Positions 34,421 through 48,831 of a stretch of 64,000 bases of DNA are shown here, in pieces. Made by a program: the position numbers and the translations under genes. The DNA comes from Amycolatopsis sp. cg9 (GTDB taxonomy: Bacteria; Actinomycetota; Actinomycetes; Mycobacteriales; Pseudonocardiaceae). The DNA is taken from NCBI RefSeq assembly GCF_041346945.1, contig NZ_CP166850.1, positions 2,542,001 to 2,606,000 of the forward strand, in the 5' to 3' direction. Below the pieces are notes generated by a model that had not been told where the DNA came from, made no database searches, and worked only from the letters and a program-made list of their open reading frames with translations. Position 1 is the first letter of the stretch. Each line of letters starts with the position of its first letter.

Positions 34421-34984
34421 TCAGGACTCCGGGAAGATCACCACGCGACGCTTCGGGTCCTCGCCCTCGCTCTCGCTGGTGACGCCGGCGACCGTCGCCA
34501 CCGCGTCGTGGACCACCTTGCGCTCGAACGGGCTCATCGGCTGGAGCCGCACCCGCTCGCCGCTCTGGAGGACCGACTCCGCCGTCGAGCGGCCGAGCTC
34601 GCGGAGCTCCTCGCGGCGGTCGGCGCGCCAGCCCGCGATGTCCAGCATCAGCCGGCTGCGCGAGCCGGTCTCCTGCTGGACCGCCAGGCGGGTCAGCTCC
34701 TGCAGCGCCTCGAGCACCGTGCCGCGGGGGCCGACGAGCTTCTCGAGGTCTTCGCCGCCGTCGATGCTGACGATCGCGCGGCCCGCTTCGACGTCCAGGT
34801 CGATGTCGCCGTCGTAGTCGAGCAGATCGAGCAGCCGCTCGAGGTAGTCGCCCGCGATGTCGCCCTCCTGCACGAGGACGTCATCACCGCCGCCCGCCTT
34901 CTGCTCGCCCGCCTCCTCGGCAGCCGGCTCCGGGGTCACGTCGTCCTTATCGGCGTCGATCGTCTCGATCGTCTCCGACATCAT
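34421..34984 (-). CDS. jag: Jag/KhpB family RNA-binding protein (KH-R3H)
   Basis: A 187-residue protein with an acidic N-terminal tail (EPAAEEAGEQKAGGGDD), a KH domain (AGDYLERLLDLLDYDGDIDL, then LVGPRGTVLEALQEL) and an R3H domain (SRLMLDIAGWRADRREEL to PFERKVVHDAV). KhpB-type proteins bind RNA and influence cell-wall growth and division in Gram-positives. It is in the usual place after yidC, with a 27-base gap. The R3H Arg/His pair (ERKVVHD) is kept. Confidence 0.93.
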   Translation of the reverse strand: MMSETIETIDADKDDVTPEPAAEEAGEQKAGGGDDVLVQEGDIAGDYLERLLDLLDYDGDIDLDVEAGRAIVSIDGGEDLEKLVGPRGTVLEALQELTRLAVQQETGSRSRLMLDIAGWRADRREELRELGRSTAESVLQSGERVRLQPMSPFERKVVHDAVATVAGVTSESEGEDPKRRVVIFPES

Positions 34985-35011
34985 TCGTCTCCTCTCCGAA
35001 CCGGTCGCGCC

Positions 35012-36127
35012 TCAGCGGCGCTTCCGGCCCGACTTCCTGGTCGAGTCTTTGAGAAGGCCCGGCACGCCGGTGCCGTTGTCCTTCGAGCCGTTCTGGCCGT
35101 TGGTCTCGGTGGGCGTCGCGTCCGCCTTCGCGGAATCGCTCGCAGAAGTCGTCTGGGCGAAGCCGTGGGCCGAACCCGCCTTCGTGATCTTCTTCTGGGC
35201 GCCGCCCTGAGCGGGCTGGTTCTTCTTCTGCTGGACCGGCTTCTGACCGACCTTCGGCGCGGCCGGCTTCTGACCCGGCTTCGGGCCGAGCGACGCGCGC
35301 TTCTCCGCGGCCTCCGCCTTGCGGGCCGCCTCTTCCTTGTCGATCTTCGTGTACACGAGCCGCTGCTGCATCAGGGTCCAGCCGTTGTTCGCCAGCCAGT
35401 AGAAGAGCAGGCCGAGCGGGAACAGCGCACCGAAGACGAGCACACCGAGCGGGAAGATGTACATCGTCAGCTTGTTCATGATCGCGGTCTGCGGGGTGGC
35501 CGACGCGGCGTTCTGGCGGGCCACCGAGTGGCGCGCGGTGAGGTGCGTGGCGATCGACGCGACGATCATCAGGGGCAGCGCGACCGGGAGCACGCTCCAG
35601 TGGAAGCCGACGTTCGTGGCGCCGCCGCTGACGACACCGACACCGTTGTAGACGGCCTCGCCGAGGTTGACGCCGAAGAGCTTCGCGTTGACGTAGGACT
35701 CGACGTCGTGCTGGCTGAAGAAGTAGTTCTCGGTCTTCGGCCCGCCACCGGGCGGCGGCATGGTGAACGCGCGCAGGACGTGGTTCAGGCCGATGAAGAC
35801 CGGGATCTGGAGCAGCATCGGCAGGCAGCTGCCGAGCGGGTTGACGCCGTGCTCGCGCTGGAGCTTCTGCATCTCCTGCGCTTGGCGCTGCCGGTCGCTC
35901 GCGTACTTCTTCTGGATCTTCTTCATCTCCGGCGCGAAGTCCTGCATCTTCTTCATCGACCGGACCTGGTTCACGAACGGCTTGAACATGATGCCGCGGA
36001 CCGTGAACGTCAGGAAGATGATGCCGAGGATCCAGGCGATCGCCGTCGACTCACCGAAGACGAACCCGAAGACCTTGTGCCAACACCAGAGGATGAAGGA
36101 CACGGGGTAGTAGATGAAATCGAGCAC
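35012..36127 (-). CDS. yidC: Membrane protein insertase YidC (Oxa1 type)
   Basis: A 371-residue membrane insertase. The N-terminal helix (LDFIYYPVSFILWCWHKVFG) precedes the conserved core: TVRGIMFKPFVNQVRSMKKM, the coiled hairpin KKIQKKYASDRQRQAQEMQK, the Pro-rich GSCLPMLLQIPVFIGLNHVL, and later FPLGVLVFGALFPLGLLFYW. The last ~90 residues are a Lys/Ala/Gln/Pro-rich soluble tail, common in actinobacteria. It inserts proteins alone or with SecYEG. YidD lies 5 bases upstream in the same operon. Confidence 0.96.
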   Translation of the reverse strand: MLDFIYYPVSFILWCWHKVFGFVFGESTAIAWILGIIFLTFTVRGIMFKPFVNQVRSMKKMQDFAPEMKKIQKKYASDRQRQAQEMQKLQREHGVNPLGSCLPMLLQIPVFIGLNHVLRAFTMPPPGGGPKTENYFFSQHDVESYVNAKLFGVNLGEAVYNGVGVVSGGATNVGFHWSVLPVALPLMIVASIATHLTARHSVARQNAASATPQTAIMNKLTMYIFPLGVLVFGALFPLGLLFYWLANNGWTLMQQRLVYTKIDKEEAARKAEAAEKRASLGPKPGQKPAAPKVGQKPVQQKKNQPAQGGAQKKITKAGSAHGFAQTTSASDSAKADATPTETNGQNGSKDNGTGVPGLLKDSTRKSGRKRR

Positions 36128-36132
36128 TGCTG

Positions 36133-36465
36133 CTACTCCTCGATCGGTGTTTCAGGTCGTCGGTGGCGCCACGAGAACGTCTCGGGCACGGGATCGCGGC
36201 CGGGTGGCGTCCAGGGGCCGCAGCGCAACAGCCGGCGCAGCGCGAGGTAGGAGCCGCGGCCGGCGCCGTGCCGGGTGAGGGCTTCGACTGCGTACGCGCT
36301 GCAGCTCGGGTAGAACCGGCAAGCCGGCGGGAGGAAGGGCGAGATCGCCTTGCGGTAGAGCTTGATGGGGAGCAGCAGGACCCAGGCGACGGGACCGGGG
36401 CGCGGCGGCGCGGGGTCGACGTCGTGGTCGTGGTCGTGCTCGGGGGTGGCTCGCATGCCGGTCAC
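36133..36465 (-). CDS. yidD: Membrane protein insertion efficiency factor YidD
   Basis: A 110-residue small protein with the family signature [20 protein letters not shown] and the following [15 protein letters not shown]. An amphipathic region ([17 protein letters not shown]) associates with the membrane. Its start overlaps the rnpA stop by 4 bases; ATG 36456 is an alternative. The N-terminal tail is His/Asp-rich (EHDHDHDVD), unusual for the family and possibly metal-binding. It is the normal partner of YidC. Confidence 0.93.
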   Translation of the reverse strand: MTGMRATPEHDHDHDVDPAPPRPGPVAWVLLLPIKLYRKAISPFLPPACRFYPSCSAYAVEALTRHGAGRGSYLALRRLLRCGPWTPPGRDPVPETFSWRHRRPETPIEE

Positions 36466-36896
36466 ACCGCTGATCCGTGGTCGGGGGTCGCGTCCGCGGG
36501 ACGCGTCGGGCTGGGGACATCCCCGGCCGGACGGCGCGACGACAGAAGCCCCAGCCGACGCAACGCGGCGTCGAGGTCGGACCCGAGCTCGGCGCTGGAC
36601 GCGGTCGACGACGGCGGCAATGCCCGTACGACCAACGAAGTGCCGGCGGGCAGTGTTCCGAGCTTGGCGGAAACGAGGTGGCGCAACCGGCGGGAGACGC
36701 GGTGGCGCACCACCGAGTTGCCGACGGCCTTGCTCACCACAAAACCCGCCCTGGCCGCCGACGATGCGTCGGCGGCCTCGGACGGGTCCGTGGTCAGTGC
36801 GTGGACGACGAGGCGACGCCTGCCTGCCCGGGACCCGCGACGGAGAACCACGCGGAAATCCTCGCTCCGCCGCAGACGTGCGGCAGCCGGCAGCAC
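36462..36896 (-). CDS. rnpA: Ribonuclease P protein component
   Basis: A 144-residue basic protein that assists the RNase P RNA in tRNA 5' maturation. It begins [20 protein letters not shown], the usual family opening, and has the RNR-type motif [17 protein letters not shown]. The C-terminal ~30 residues are a non-conserved Pro/Arg tail. It lies 21 bases downstream of rpmH and overlaps yidD, in the standard rpmH-rnpA-yidD order. Confidence 0.95.
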   Translation of the reverse strand: MLPAAARLRRSEDFRVVLRRGSRAGRRRLVVHALTTDPSEAADASSAARAGFVVSKAVGNSVVRHRVSRRLRHLVSAKLGTLPAGTSLVVRALPPSSTASSAELGSDLDAALRRLGLLSSRRPAGDVPSPTRPADATPDHGSAV

Positions 36897-36917
36897 GGCG
36901 CGCCCCGACGTGCCGGA

Positions 36918-37061
36918 TCAGGCGGACAGCGCGGCGCGGCCCTTGCGACGACGGCCAGCCAGGATGGCCCGGCCGGCACGCGTCCGCATGCGCAGGCGGA
37001 AGCCGTGCGTCTTGGCGCGACGGCGGTTGTTCGGCTGGAAGGTGCGCTTACCCTTGCTCAC
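36918..37061 (-). CDS. rpmH: 50S ribosomal protein L34
   Basis: A 47-residue highly basic protein with the L34 hallmark [18 protein letters not shown], then [20 protein letters not shown]. It starts at GTG 37061; a longer in-frame opening is not supported by the family length (44-47). It is the first gene of the leftward operon and is divergent from dnaA. Confidence 0.97.
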   Translation of the reverse strand: MSKGKRTFQPNNRRRAKTHGFRLRMRTRAGRAILAGRRRKGRAALSA

Positions 37062-37637
37062 TGCTTCTCCTGTGTGTCGCGTCGGGCGGGAAGAATCTCT
37101 TCCCCCCACCTGGCGTGTCGTGCGGGCGCACGGCAGTCTCTGGTGTCTCCTACCAACGTGTGGCCTCGTCACGACGAGCGACGACAACGTGGGCACGCGA
37201 AACGCACCCGTCGCATACGGGAGACCTTACGAGGGTACGCACCCCCGTCGGGCGGCCGGTAAGCACCCCCTCGGCCACGGTACGCGACCGGCTCGCGGAG
37301 CCGAGATCATCGACGCCGCGGCACCGAATGGCAACACGCCGTGCACCGTGAAATGCTGGCCGCCGAGGATGCCTTGTGGCAGCGGGCGGGGCTTGTTAGC
37401 GTGCCTCTCTCGGGTCACCGGTCGAGGTGCACGAGTATCCGGGTGGTGGAGTGCCCACCGGCGTACGACGAGCCCGCAGGTGGCGTCGCCGCGGGTCGCC
37501 GTACATTAGTGCACAGCTGTGGACAACTATGTGGATATTCGCTGTGCCGGTGCACACGCGGGTCCGCTGATGAGCTAGGGCCGCGTGACCAGGGGCGTTC
37601 GGCCGTCCACGCCGACGAGGGGAGGGGAGCCAGTCAG
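37062..37637. promoter_or_regulatory. rpmH-dnaA intergenic regulatory region
   Basis: 576 bases without a credible gene. It holds a dnaA promoter candidate (37374-37402) and two DnaA-box-like 9-mers on the - strand: TTGTCCACA at 37518-37526 and ATATCCACA at 37530-37538, about 100 bases before dnaA. These fit DnaA autoregulation. The rpmH promoter must lie in the left part but no clear -35/-10 pair was found. Confidence 0.7.
37374..37402 (+). promoter_or_regulatory. Candidate dnaA promoter
   Basis: TTGTGG (37374-37379) and TAGCGT (37397-37402) with an ideal 17-base spacer give a predicted transcript start near 37409 and a 5' leader of about 230 bases that crosses the two DnaA boxes. Confidence 0.5.
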
Positions 37638-39248
37638 GTGTCGGAGCACCAGCACAATCTGGGTGTCATCTGGGAACAGGTGGTACGCGAACTGTCGGAC
37701 GGGACCCTGTCCCCCCAGCAGCGCGCGTGGATGCGCGTCACCCGCCCGATCGGCCTGCTCGACGGCACCGCTCTCCTGGCCGCCCCCAGCGACTTCGCGA
37801 AGGAAGCGATCGAACGCGGCCTGCGCGGCGCGATCACGGACGCGCTTTCCCGGCGGCTCGGCCGCGCCATCTCGCTCGCGGTGAAGGTCGACAGCGCGGA
37901 AGCGGTCGCCCCGGCCCCCGCGCCCCGCTACGCCCCGTCACCCGGCCGGGTGGAAAACGGCGCGAGCCCCGAGCCGGTCCCGCCGCTGCCCGCCAACGGC
38001 GCGCCGATGATGCCGCCGCCGCGTCCCGAGCCCGCGCCGCCGATGCCGCCGCACCAGGCCGTCGCGGCGAAGCCGGACGACGGGGACGACACCGATGAAG
38101 AGGTGGACGAAGAAGGCGACGCGCTCGCCGCCGTCCACGAGATCTGGCCGACGTTCTCCGGGCAGCCGATCGCCGGCCAGCCCTACACCGCGCCGGCGCA
38201 GCCGCAGACGTCGAAGACGAAGCTGAACGAGAAGTACACCTTCGACACCTTCGTCATCGGTGCGTCCAACCGCTTCGCGCACGCGGCCGCGGTCGCCGTC
38301 GCCGAAGCGCCCGCCCGCGCGTACAACCCGCTCTTCATCTGGGGTGAGTCCGGGCTCGGCAAGACGCACCTGCTGCACGCGGTCGGCCACTACGCGCAAC
38401 GGCTCTTCCCCGGCATGCGCGTCCGGTACGTCTCGACCGAAGAGTTCACGAACGACTTCATCAACTCGCTGCGGGACGACCGCAAGGTCGCGTTCCAGCG
38501 CCGCTACCGCGACATCGACATCCTGCTCGTCGACGACATCCAGTTCCTGGAAGGCAAAGAAGGTACGCAGGAAGAGTTCTTCCACACCTTCAACACCCTC
38601 CACAACGCGAACAAGCAGATCGTCGTCAGCTCCGACCGCCCGCCGAAGCGCCTCGAGACACTGGAGGACCGGCTGCGGACGCGGTTCGAGTGGGGCCTCA
38701 TCACCGACATCCAGCCGCCCGAGCTCGAGACGCGCATCGCGATCCTCCGGAAGAAGGCGGCGCAGGACCGGCTGGCGGTGCCGGGCGAAGTCCTGGAGTT
38801 CATCGCTTCGCGCGTCGAGGCGAACATCCGGGAGCTGGAGGGCGCGCTCATCCGCGTCACGGCGTTCGCTTCGCTGAACCAGCAGCCCGTCGACGTCGGG
38901 CTCGCGGAGATCGTGCTGCGGGACCTGATCCCGGACTCGCACGCGCCGGAGATCACCGCGCCGACCATCATGGGTGTCACGGCCGAGTTCTTCGACGTGA
39001 CGCTCGACGACCTGTGCGGCCCCGGCAAGACGAAGGCGCTCGCCACGGCCCGCCAGATCGCGATGTACCTCTGCCGCGAGCTCACCGACATGTCGCTGCC
39101 GAAGATCGGGCAGACGTTCGGCGGCCGCGACCACACGACCGTCATGCACGCGGACAAGAAGATCCGCAAGGAGATGGCCGAGCGCCGGCGCATCTACGAC
39201 CAGGTGCAGGAGCTGACGTCGCGCATCAAGCAGCGCGCCCGCCAGTAG
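37638..39248 (+). CDS. dnaA: Chromosomal replication initiator DnaA
   Basis: A 536-residue AAA+ initiator. It starts at GTG 37638, preceded by GGAGGGGAG at 8-base spacing; longer in-frame openings lack the family N-terminus. Domain I (~1-85, [15 protein letters not shown]), a Pro/acidic domain II (~95-185), Walker [12 protein letters not shown] (~235-245), Walker [10 protein letters not shown] (~295) and the domain IV DNA-binding signature [14 protein letters not shown] (~495-508) are all present. It binds the DnaA boxes of the adjacent oriC and the boxes in its own upstream region. Confidence 0.98.
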   Translation: MSEHQHNLGVIWEQVVRELSDGTLSPQQRAWMRVTRPIGLLDGTALLAAPSDFAKEAIERGLRGAITDALSRRLGRAISLAVKVDSAEAVAPAPAPRYAPSPGRVENGASPEPVPPLPANGAPMMPPPRPEPAPPMPPHQAVAAKPDDGDDTDEEVDEEGDALAAVHEIWPTFSGQPIAGQPYTAPAQPQTSKTKLNEKYTFDTFVIGASNRFAHAAAVAVAEAPARAYNPLFIWGESGLGKTHLLHAVGHYAQRLFPGMRVRYVSTEEFTNDFINSLRDDRKVAFQRRYRDIDILLVDDIQFLEGKEGTQEEFFHTFNTLHNANKQIVVSSDRPPKRLETLEDRLRTRFEWGLITDIQPPELETRIAILRKKAAQDRLAVPGEVLEFIASRVEANIRELEGALIRVTAFASLNQQPVDVGLAEIVLRDLIPDSHAPEITAPTIMGVTAEFFDVTLDDLCGPGKTKALATARQIAMYLCRELTDMSLPKIGQTFGGRDHTTVMHADKKIRKEMAERRRIYDQVQELTSRIKQRARQ

Positions 39249-39271
39249 CACTTCTCCCTTACTCCGCAACG

Positions 39272-39310
39272 ACTTCGGGGCGTCCGCACACAGTGGACGC
39301 CCCGAAGTCG
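39272..39310 (+). terminator. Terminator of dnaA
   Basis: A perfect 15-bp stem (39272-39286 with 39296-39310) and a 9-base loop lie 23 bases after the dnaA stop. There is no U-run. It separates dnaA transcription from oriC. Confidence 0.85.
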
Positions 39311-40047
39311 TCTTCGGGGCACCCTCGCGAAATTCGTGAAACTTCTTTGTACACAAGCAGGTTTCCCCATGGTGTGGGCAGTTTGCCCACAGTGCCAACG
39401 GATCTCTCATCAGCGACGACGCGGATTTCGTCCACACCCCGCCCACAGGTGATCCACAGCGCATCCACACCTTTGTCCACGCTGATTCCACAGGTTGCCC
39501 ACATTCTGTGCACAGGGCGGGCCGGTCACTCGGTAGAGCGATTCGGACCCCGCCGCGCACCCCCAGAACCTGGGGATCGATCGCCCCACACCTGGGGACA
39601 ACCGTGGGGACAACTGGGGACAGCTGTGGACGAATCGGGGGTCGCTCGAAACCATCCACCGCCGCCCCGATCTACCCACAGGTCCGCCACCATGGTTCTC
39701 CACACGCCCGCGAGCGCTCCGACCTGCGCGAACGAGCTCAATCCACACAATCCACAACGCCTACTACTGCTACTGCCCTTAGATCTTTTCTAAGAGAGAA
39801 CAAAACAAAAACAGGCGATGGACGAAGTTGGGGACAGCCGCGAGAACGTGTCGTCAAGTCGACAAAGTCAAGGGGAGGCCGAGGTGACGTCGGCCCCCGC
39901 GACGGCCTAACGTGGACGCCTGCACCTGGTCCGCGCTCCGGCCGCTAGCGCGGAGGGCGGACCGGCCGGAGGGGGCAGCCGGTCACTGCCCCGCGAGAAG
40001 AGGCCTGGCCCGAGCCACCGCGGCTCGGTCGTCGAAAGGATGCGCGC
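39311..40047. other. oriC: Chromosomal origin of replication oriC
   Basis: The dnaA-dnaN gap. At least ten DnaA-box-like 9-mers occur, including TCGTCCACA (39428), TGATCCACA (39450), TTGTCCACG (39473), TTGCCCACA (39495), TCGTCCACA on the - strand (39625-39633) and TTCTCCACA (39696). An exact tandem pair of CAATCCACA lies at 39739 and 39748. They are followed by an unusually A/T-rich stretch (~39776-39815, with CTTAGATCTTTTCTAAG and A-rich runs), the likely unwinding element. The G/C-rich end near 40000 carries the dnaN leader. Confidence 0.92.
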
Positions 40048-41181
40048 ATGAAGATCCGCGTCGAGCGTGACGGGCTCGCCGACGCCGTCGCGTGGGTGGC
40101 CAGAAGCCTCCCCTCCCGGCCCCCGGTGCCGGTACTCGGCGGTGTCCTCCTCGACGCCGGTCCGGACGGCGACACCGACGCGCTGACGGTCTCGGGCTTC
40201 GACTACGAGGTCTCGGCCACGGTCGGTGTCCCGGCGACCATCGCCGACGGCGGCCGCCTGCTGGTCTCCGGCCGCCTCCTCGCGGACATCACCAAGGCGC
40301 TGCCCGCGCAGCCGGTCGAGATCTCCGTCGACGGCGCGCGCGCCACCATCACGTGCGGCAGCGCGCGCTTCTCCCTGCCGACCATGCCGGTCGAGGACTA
40401 CCCGCAGCTGCCGTCCCAGCCCGCCTTCGCGGGCGAGCTCGCCGGCGACGCGTTCGGCCAGGCCGTCACCCAGGTCGTCGTCGCCGCGGGCAAGGACGAC
40501 ACCCTGCCGATGCTGACCGGCATGCGGCTCGAGATCTCCGGCAGCTCGCTGACCCTGGTCGCGACCGACCGCTTCCGGCTCGCGATGCGCGAGTTCACCT
40601 GGCAGCCCGCCGAAGGCCTCGCCGACGCCGCGGTGCTCGTCCCGGCGCGCACCCTCGCCGAAGCGGCCAAGACGCTCGGCGCGAGCGGCGCCACCATCCG
40701 CCTCGCCCTCGCCAGCGGCGAAGGCCTGCTCGGCCTGTCCGGGTCCGGGCGCTACACGACGACCCGCCTGCTCGACGCGGAGTTCCCGCCGTACCGGCAG
40801 CTGCTGCCCGCGTCGCACACGTCACGCGCGGTCATCGACGTGTCCGCTCTCACCGAGTCGATCAAGCGCGTTTCGCTGGTGGCGGAGCGGGGGACTCAGG
40901 TACGACTGGAGTTCGGGGACAACACGCTGCGGTTGTCCGCGGGCGGCGACGACGAGGGAAGCGCCGAAGAAGAGCTCCAGGTCGAGTACGAAGGTGAGCC
41001 GGTGACCATCGCGTTCAACCCGGGTTACCTCGTCGACGGCCTCGGCGCGCTCCACAGCGACCGGGCGGAGCTGACGTTCACCACGCCGAACCGGCCCGCG
41101 CTGATCAAGCCCGCCGACGCCGAGGGCAACGTCGTCCCCGGTTACCTCTACCTCCTGATGCCGGTCCGCCTTCCCGGCTGA
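40048..41181 (+). CDS. dnaN: DNA polymerase III sliding clamp (beta subunit)
   Basis: A 377-residue clamp that forms a dimeric ring around DNA and tethers polymerase and other partners. It begins [19 protein letters not shown]. It has the three-fold clamp repeats, the typical [19 protein letters not shown] segment ([16 protein letters not shown]), [12 protein letters not shown], and ends [10 protein letters not shown], the clamp C-terminus that forms part of the peptide-binding pocket. The ATG start is at 40048. The order dnaA-oriC-dnaN-gnd-recF fits Streptomyces-like origins. Confidence 0.98.
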   Translation: MKIRVERDGLADAVAWVARSLPSRPPVPVLGGVLLDAGPDGDTDALTVSGFDYEVSATVGVPATIADGGRLLVSGRLLADITKALPAQPVEISVDGARATITCGSARFSLPTMPVEDYPQLPSQPAFAGELAGDAFGQAVTQVVVAAGKDDTLPMLTGMRLEISGSSLTLVATDRFRLAMREFTWQPAEGLADAAVLVPARTLAEAAKTLGASGATIRLALASGEGLLGLSGSGRYTTTRLLDAEFPPYRQLLPASHTSRAVIDVSALTESIKRVSLVAERGTQVRLEFGDNTLRLSAGGDDEGSAEEELQVEYEGEPVTIAFNPGYLVDGLGALHSDRAELTFTTPNRPALIKPADAEGNVVPGYLYLLMPVRLPG

Positions 41182-41215
41182 CCCGCGGTATTTCGTTAGC
41201 ACGTAAGGGGATCTC

Positions 41216-42106
41216 ATGGTTCAGCTCGGTCTGATCGGCCTGGGCAAGATGGGCTTCAACATGCGTGAGCGGCTGCGTGCGGCCGGTCACGAGGTGGTCG
41301 GCTACGACCGCAACCCGGACGTCACCGACACGACGTCGCTCGAGGACCTGGTGTCCAAACTGGACGGCCCGCGGATCGTGTGGATCATGGTGCCGGCCGG
41401 CGAGCCGACCCGGCAGACCGTGACCGAGCTGGGCAACCTGCTCTCCGCCGGCGACATGGTGATCGACGGCGGCAACTCGAAGTACACCGACGACAAGCTG
41501 AACGCCGATCTGCTGGCGGCGAAGGAAATCGGCTACGTCGACTGCGGCGTGTCCGGTGGCGTGTGGGGCAAGGACAACGGCTACGGCCTGATGGTGGGCG
41601 GCGCGGCCGCCGACGTCGAGCGGGCGATGCCGATCTTCGACGCGCTGCGTCCGGAGGGCCCGCGCGAAGAAGGCTTCTCGCACGCGGGCGACGTCGGTGC
41701 GGGCCACTACGCGAAGATGATCCACAACGGCATCGAGTACGGCATGATGCAGGCCTTCGCCGAAGGCTTCGAACTGCTCGAAGCCGCGAAGGTCGTCAAC
41801 GACGTGCCCGCGGTGATCAAGGGCTGGCAGCGCGGCACGGTCGTCCGGTCCTGGCTGCTCGACCTGCTCGTGCGCGCGCTCGACGAGGACCCGGAGCTGG
41901 ACGACCTCGAGGGCTACGTCGAGGATTCCGGCGAAGGCCGGTGGACGCTCGAAGAGGCGATCAACAACGCGGTGCCGGCGCCGGTCATCTCGGCCGCGCT
42001 CTTCGCGCGGTTCGCTTCGCGGCAGGAGCACTCGGCCGCGATGCGCGCGGTCGCCGCGCTGCGCAACCAGTTCGGCGGGCACGCCGTGAAGAAGGTCGGC
42101 GGATAA
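41216..42106 (+). CDS. gnd: 6-phosphogluconate dehydrogenase, decarboxylating (short NAD-type)
   Basis: A 296-residue enzyme of the pentose phosphate pathway: 6-phosphogluconate to ribulose 5-phosphate and CO2. The cofactor fold begins [17 protein letters not shown], followed by [12 protein letters not shown], the substrate region [19 protein letters not shown], and the catalytic lysine in [16 protein letters not shown]. The length (~300) marks the short class, which lacks the extra C-terminal domain of the 470-residue NADP enzymes. The RBS AAGGGG precedes ATG 41216. Its place between dnaN and recF is normal for Streptomyces and Pseudonocardiaceae. Confidence 0.93.
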   Translation: MVQLGLIGLGKMGFNMRERLRAAGHEVVGYDRNPDVTDTTSLEDLVSKLDGPRIVWIMVPAGEPTRQTVTELGNLLSAGDMVIDGGNSKYTDDKLNADLLAAKEIGYVDCGVSGGVWGKDNGYGLMVGGAAADVERAMPIFDALRPEGPREEGFSHAGDVGAGHYAKMIHNGIEYGMMQAFAEGFELLEAAKVVNDVPAVIKGWQRGTVVRSWLLDLLVRALDEDPELDDLEGYVEDSGEGRWTLEEAINNAVPAPVISAALFARFASRQEHSAAMRAVAALRNQFGGHAVKKVGG

Positions 42107-42116
42107 GGAGCTCCTG

Positions 42117-43271
42117 GTGCATCTGCGTCACCTGCAGGTCACCGACTTCCGCTCCTGGCCGCAGGCCGATCTCGCGCTCGAACCGGGGCCGACCGTGCTG
42201 GTCGGCCAGAACGGTCGCGGCAAGACCAACTTGCTGGAGGCGATCGGGTACGTCGCGACGCTGGGTTCGCACCGCGTCGCGACGGACGCGCCGCTCATCC
42301 GGCACGGCTGCGAGCGCGCGCTGGTGCGGGTCGCGGTGGTCAACGACGACCGCGAGCTGACCGTCGAGCTCGAGATCACCAACGGCCGCGCGAACCGCGC
42401 CCGGGTCAACCGCGGCGCGGTCGGCCGGCCGCGGGACGTGCTCGGGATCCTGCGCACGGTGCTGTTCTCCCCGGAGGACCTGGCGCTCGTGCGCGGCGAC
42501 CCGGGTGAGCGACGCCGGTTCCTCGACGAGCTGCTCGTGCTGCGCGCACCGCGGTACGCCGGGGTCCGCGCGGACTACGAGAAGGTGCTGAAGCAGCGCA
42601 ACGCCCTGCTCAAGACGGCCGGGAAACGGCGTACGGGCCGCGAAGACCCGTACGCGCTTTCGACGTTGGAAGTCTGGGACGACCACCTGTCGGTGGCGGG
42701 CGCGGAACTGCTGGCCGCGCGCCTGAACCTCGTCGCCGACCTGGGGCCGTACGCGGCGGCGGCGTACATGGGTGTCGCTCCGGACTCCCGGCCGGCGAAG
42801 ATCTCGTACCGGTCGTCGCTGGGTGCCGCGCTGCCGGAGACGTACGGCGTACCGGACGGGGAACGCGCGCAACCCGGCGTCCTCAAGGACGTCTTACTCA
42901 AGGCGCTCGGTGAAGCCCGGAAGGCCGAGCTCGAGCGCGGGATCAGCCTGGTCGGCCCGCACCGGGACGAGCTGGAGCTGATCCTGGGCGAGGCGCCGGC
43001 CAAGGGGTACGCGAGCCACGGCGAGTCGTGGTCGTTCGCGCTGGCCCTCCGGCTCGGCAGCTACGAACTGCTGCGCGGGGAGGCGGGCGAACCGGTGCTG
43101 CTGCTCGACGACGTGTTCGCCGAGCTGGACCGCAAGCGCCGGGCCCGGCTGGCCGAAGTGGCCGCGAGCGCCGAGCAGGTGCTGGTGACCGCGGCGGTCG
43201 ACGAAGACGTGCCCAGCGAGCTGGCCGGCGGCCGGTTCGTGGTGGCGGATGGCGAGATTACGCGTGGCTGA
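42117..43271 (+). CDS. recF: DNA replication and repair protein RecF
   Basis: A 384-residue SMC-like ATPase that helps load RecA at gaps. Walker [15 protein letters not shown] is at residues ~29-42, followed by the conserved [19 protein letters not shown] and the C-terminal signature/Walker B region ([32 protein letters not shown]). It starts at GTG 42117, 10 bases after gnd. Its last bases overlap the start of dciA. Confidence 0.96.
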   Translation: MHLRHLQVTDFRSWPQADLALEPGPTVLVGQNGRGKTNLLEAIGYVATLGSHRVATDAPLIRHGCERALVRVAVVNDDRELTVELEITNGRANRARVNRGAVGRPRDVLGILRTVLFSPEDLALVRGDPGERRRFLDELLVLRAPRYAGVRADYEKVLKQRNALLKTAGKRRTGREDPYALSTLEVWDDHLSVAGAELLAARLNLVADLGPYAAAAYMGVAPDSRPAKISYRSSLGAALPETYGVPDGERAQPGVLKDVLLKALGEARKAELERGISLVGPHRDELELILGEAPAKGYASHGESWSFALALRLGSYELLRGEAGEPVLLLDDVFAELDRKRRARLAEVAASAEQVLVTAAVDEDVPSELAGGRFVVADGEITRG

Positions 43272-43989
43272 GCGGGACGAGGGAGCACCCCGTGTGACGG
43301 GCGGCACAAACCGCACCCGATCTGGGGACAAACCTGTGGACAGTGTGGATAACACGGTGAATGAGTTATCGCTGCCCGTGACTGTGCGGCCAGATAGGTG
43401 GCACAAAACGCCCAAAAACCCCTCAAAGCCCTCGGCTGGCACTGAGCGTGACAGCGACGTTGGGCCGAATGAGGCACCCCAGACCGGGCGCGACCTCGCC
43501 CACGCCGCGCTCGAAGCGGCCAAGGCGAAGGCCAAGGAACGGGGGACCTCGCCGGGCTACCGGCGTCGCGCCGTCGGCGGTGGCGGTGGGCAGAACCCCC
43601 GGCGTCGCCGCTGGTCGGGACCGGGCGCGGACCCGCGCGACCCGCAGCCGCTCGGCCGGCTCGTCTCCCGGCTGGTCACCGACCGGGGCTGGAACGAGAG
43701 CGTCACGAGCGCCCGCGTCTTTGCCCAGTGGGCGCGGCTGGTCGGCGAAGACGTCGCGGAACACGCCCAGCCGGTCGCGCTGAAAGACGGCGAACTCACC
43801 GTCCGCGCGAGCTCGACGGCGTGGGCCACCCAGCTCCGGCTGCTGCAGGGAAAACTGCTGCACAAGATCGCCGCGGGCGTCGGGAACGGCGTCGTCAAGC
43901 GGATGCGGATCCAGGGTCCGACCGCCCCGAGCTGGCGGAAAGGGCCCCGGCACGTGCCGGGGCGCGGCCCGCGTGACACGTACGGCTGA
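43264..43989 (+). CDS. dciA: DciA family protein (DUF721), predicted helicase loader
   Basis: A 241-residue protein. The GTG start at 43264 overlaps the recF stop; ATG 43249 in frame is an alternative. The conserved DUF721 part lies in the C-terminal half: [55 protein letters not shown] and [19 protein letters not shown]. The first ~120 residues are basic and disordered (Arg/Gly/Pro). DciA replaces DnaC/DnaI as loader or regulator of the DnaB helicase in most bacteria. The position equals Rv0004. Its 5' coding DNA holds DnaA-box-like sequences. Confidence 0.9.
   Translation: MAERDEGAPRVTGGTNRTRSGDKPVDSVDNTVNELSLPVTVRPDRWHKTPKNPSKPSAGTERDSDVGPNEAPQTGRDLAHAALEAAKAKAKERGTSPGYRRRAVGGGGGQNPRRRRWSGPGADPRDPQPLGRLVSRLVTDRGWNESVTSARVFAQWARLVGEDVAEHAQPVALKDGELTVRASSTAWATQLRLLQGKLLHKIAAGVGNGVVKRMRIQGPTAPSWRKGPRHVPGRGPRDTYG
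43335..43352 (-). other. DnaA-box pair inside dciA
   Basis: On the - strand a perfect TTATCCACA (43344-43352) directly adjoins CTGTCCACA (43335-43343); TTGTCCCCA lies at 43323-43331. Three box-like 9-mers in 30 bases of coding DNA, 3.3 kb from oriC, are more than expected by chance in GC-rich sequence. Confidence 0.5.
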
Positions 43990-44087
43990 CCCGGGTTGCG
44001 CGTTGCTCGGTTGAATGCCCCGAGAACGCATCCAGACCTCCCGAGATACGTCAAGACTCGGCTCGAACCGATTTCGTTCGTCTGTGA

Positions 44088-46154
<2,067 letters not shown>

Positions 46155-46205
46155 GCGTCCCCCGCTCTCGTCCCGCCAGGACCACCCGCACCCGAGAAGG
46201 ACCCC

Positions 46206-48782
<2,577 letters not shown>

Positions 48783-48831
48783 ATTGGCTCTCCGACGGCG
48801 GCCCCACGGCACGGGTAAGGACTGACTCTTC

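Noticed and set aside
39410..39948. Short open frames on both strands through oriC
   Set aside because: They are created by the lack of stops in DnaA-box-rich DNA and show no protein-like composition.
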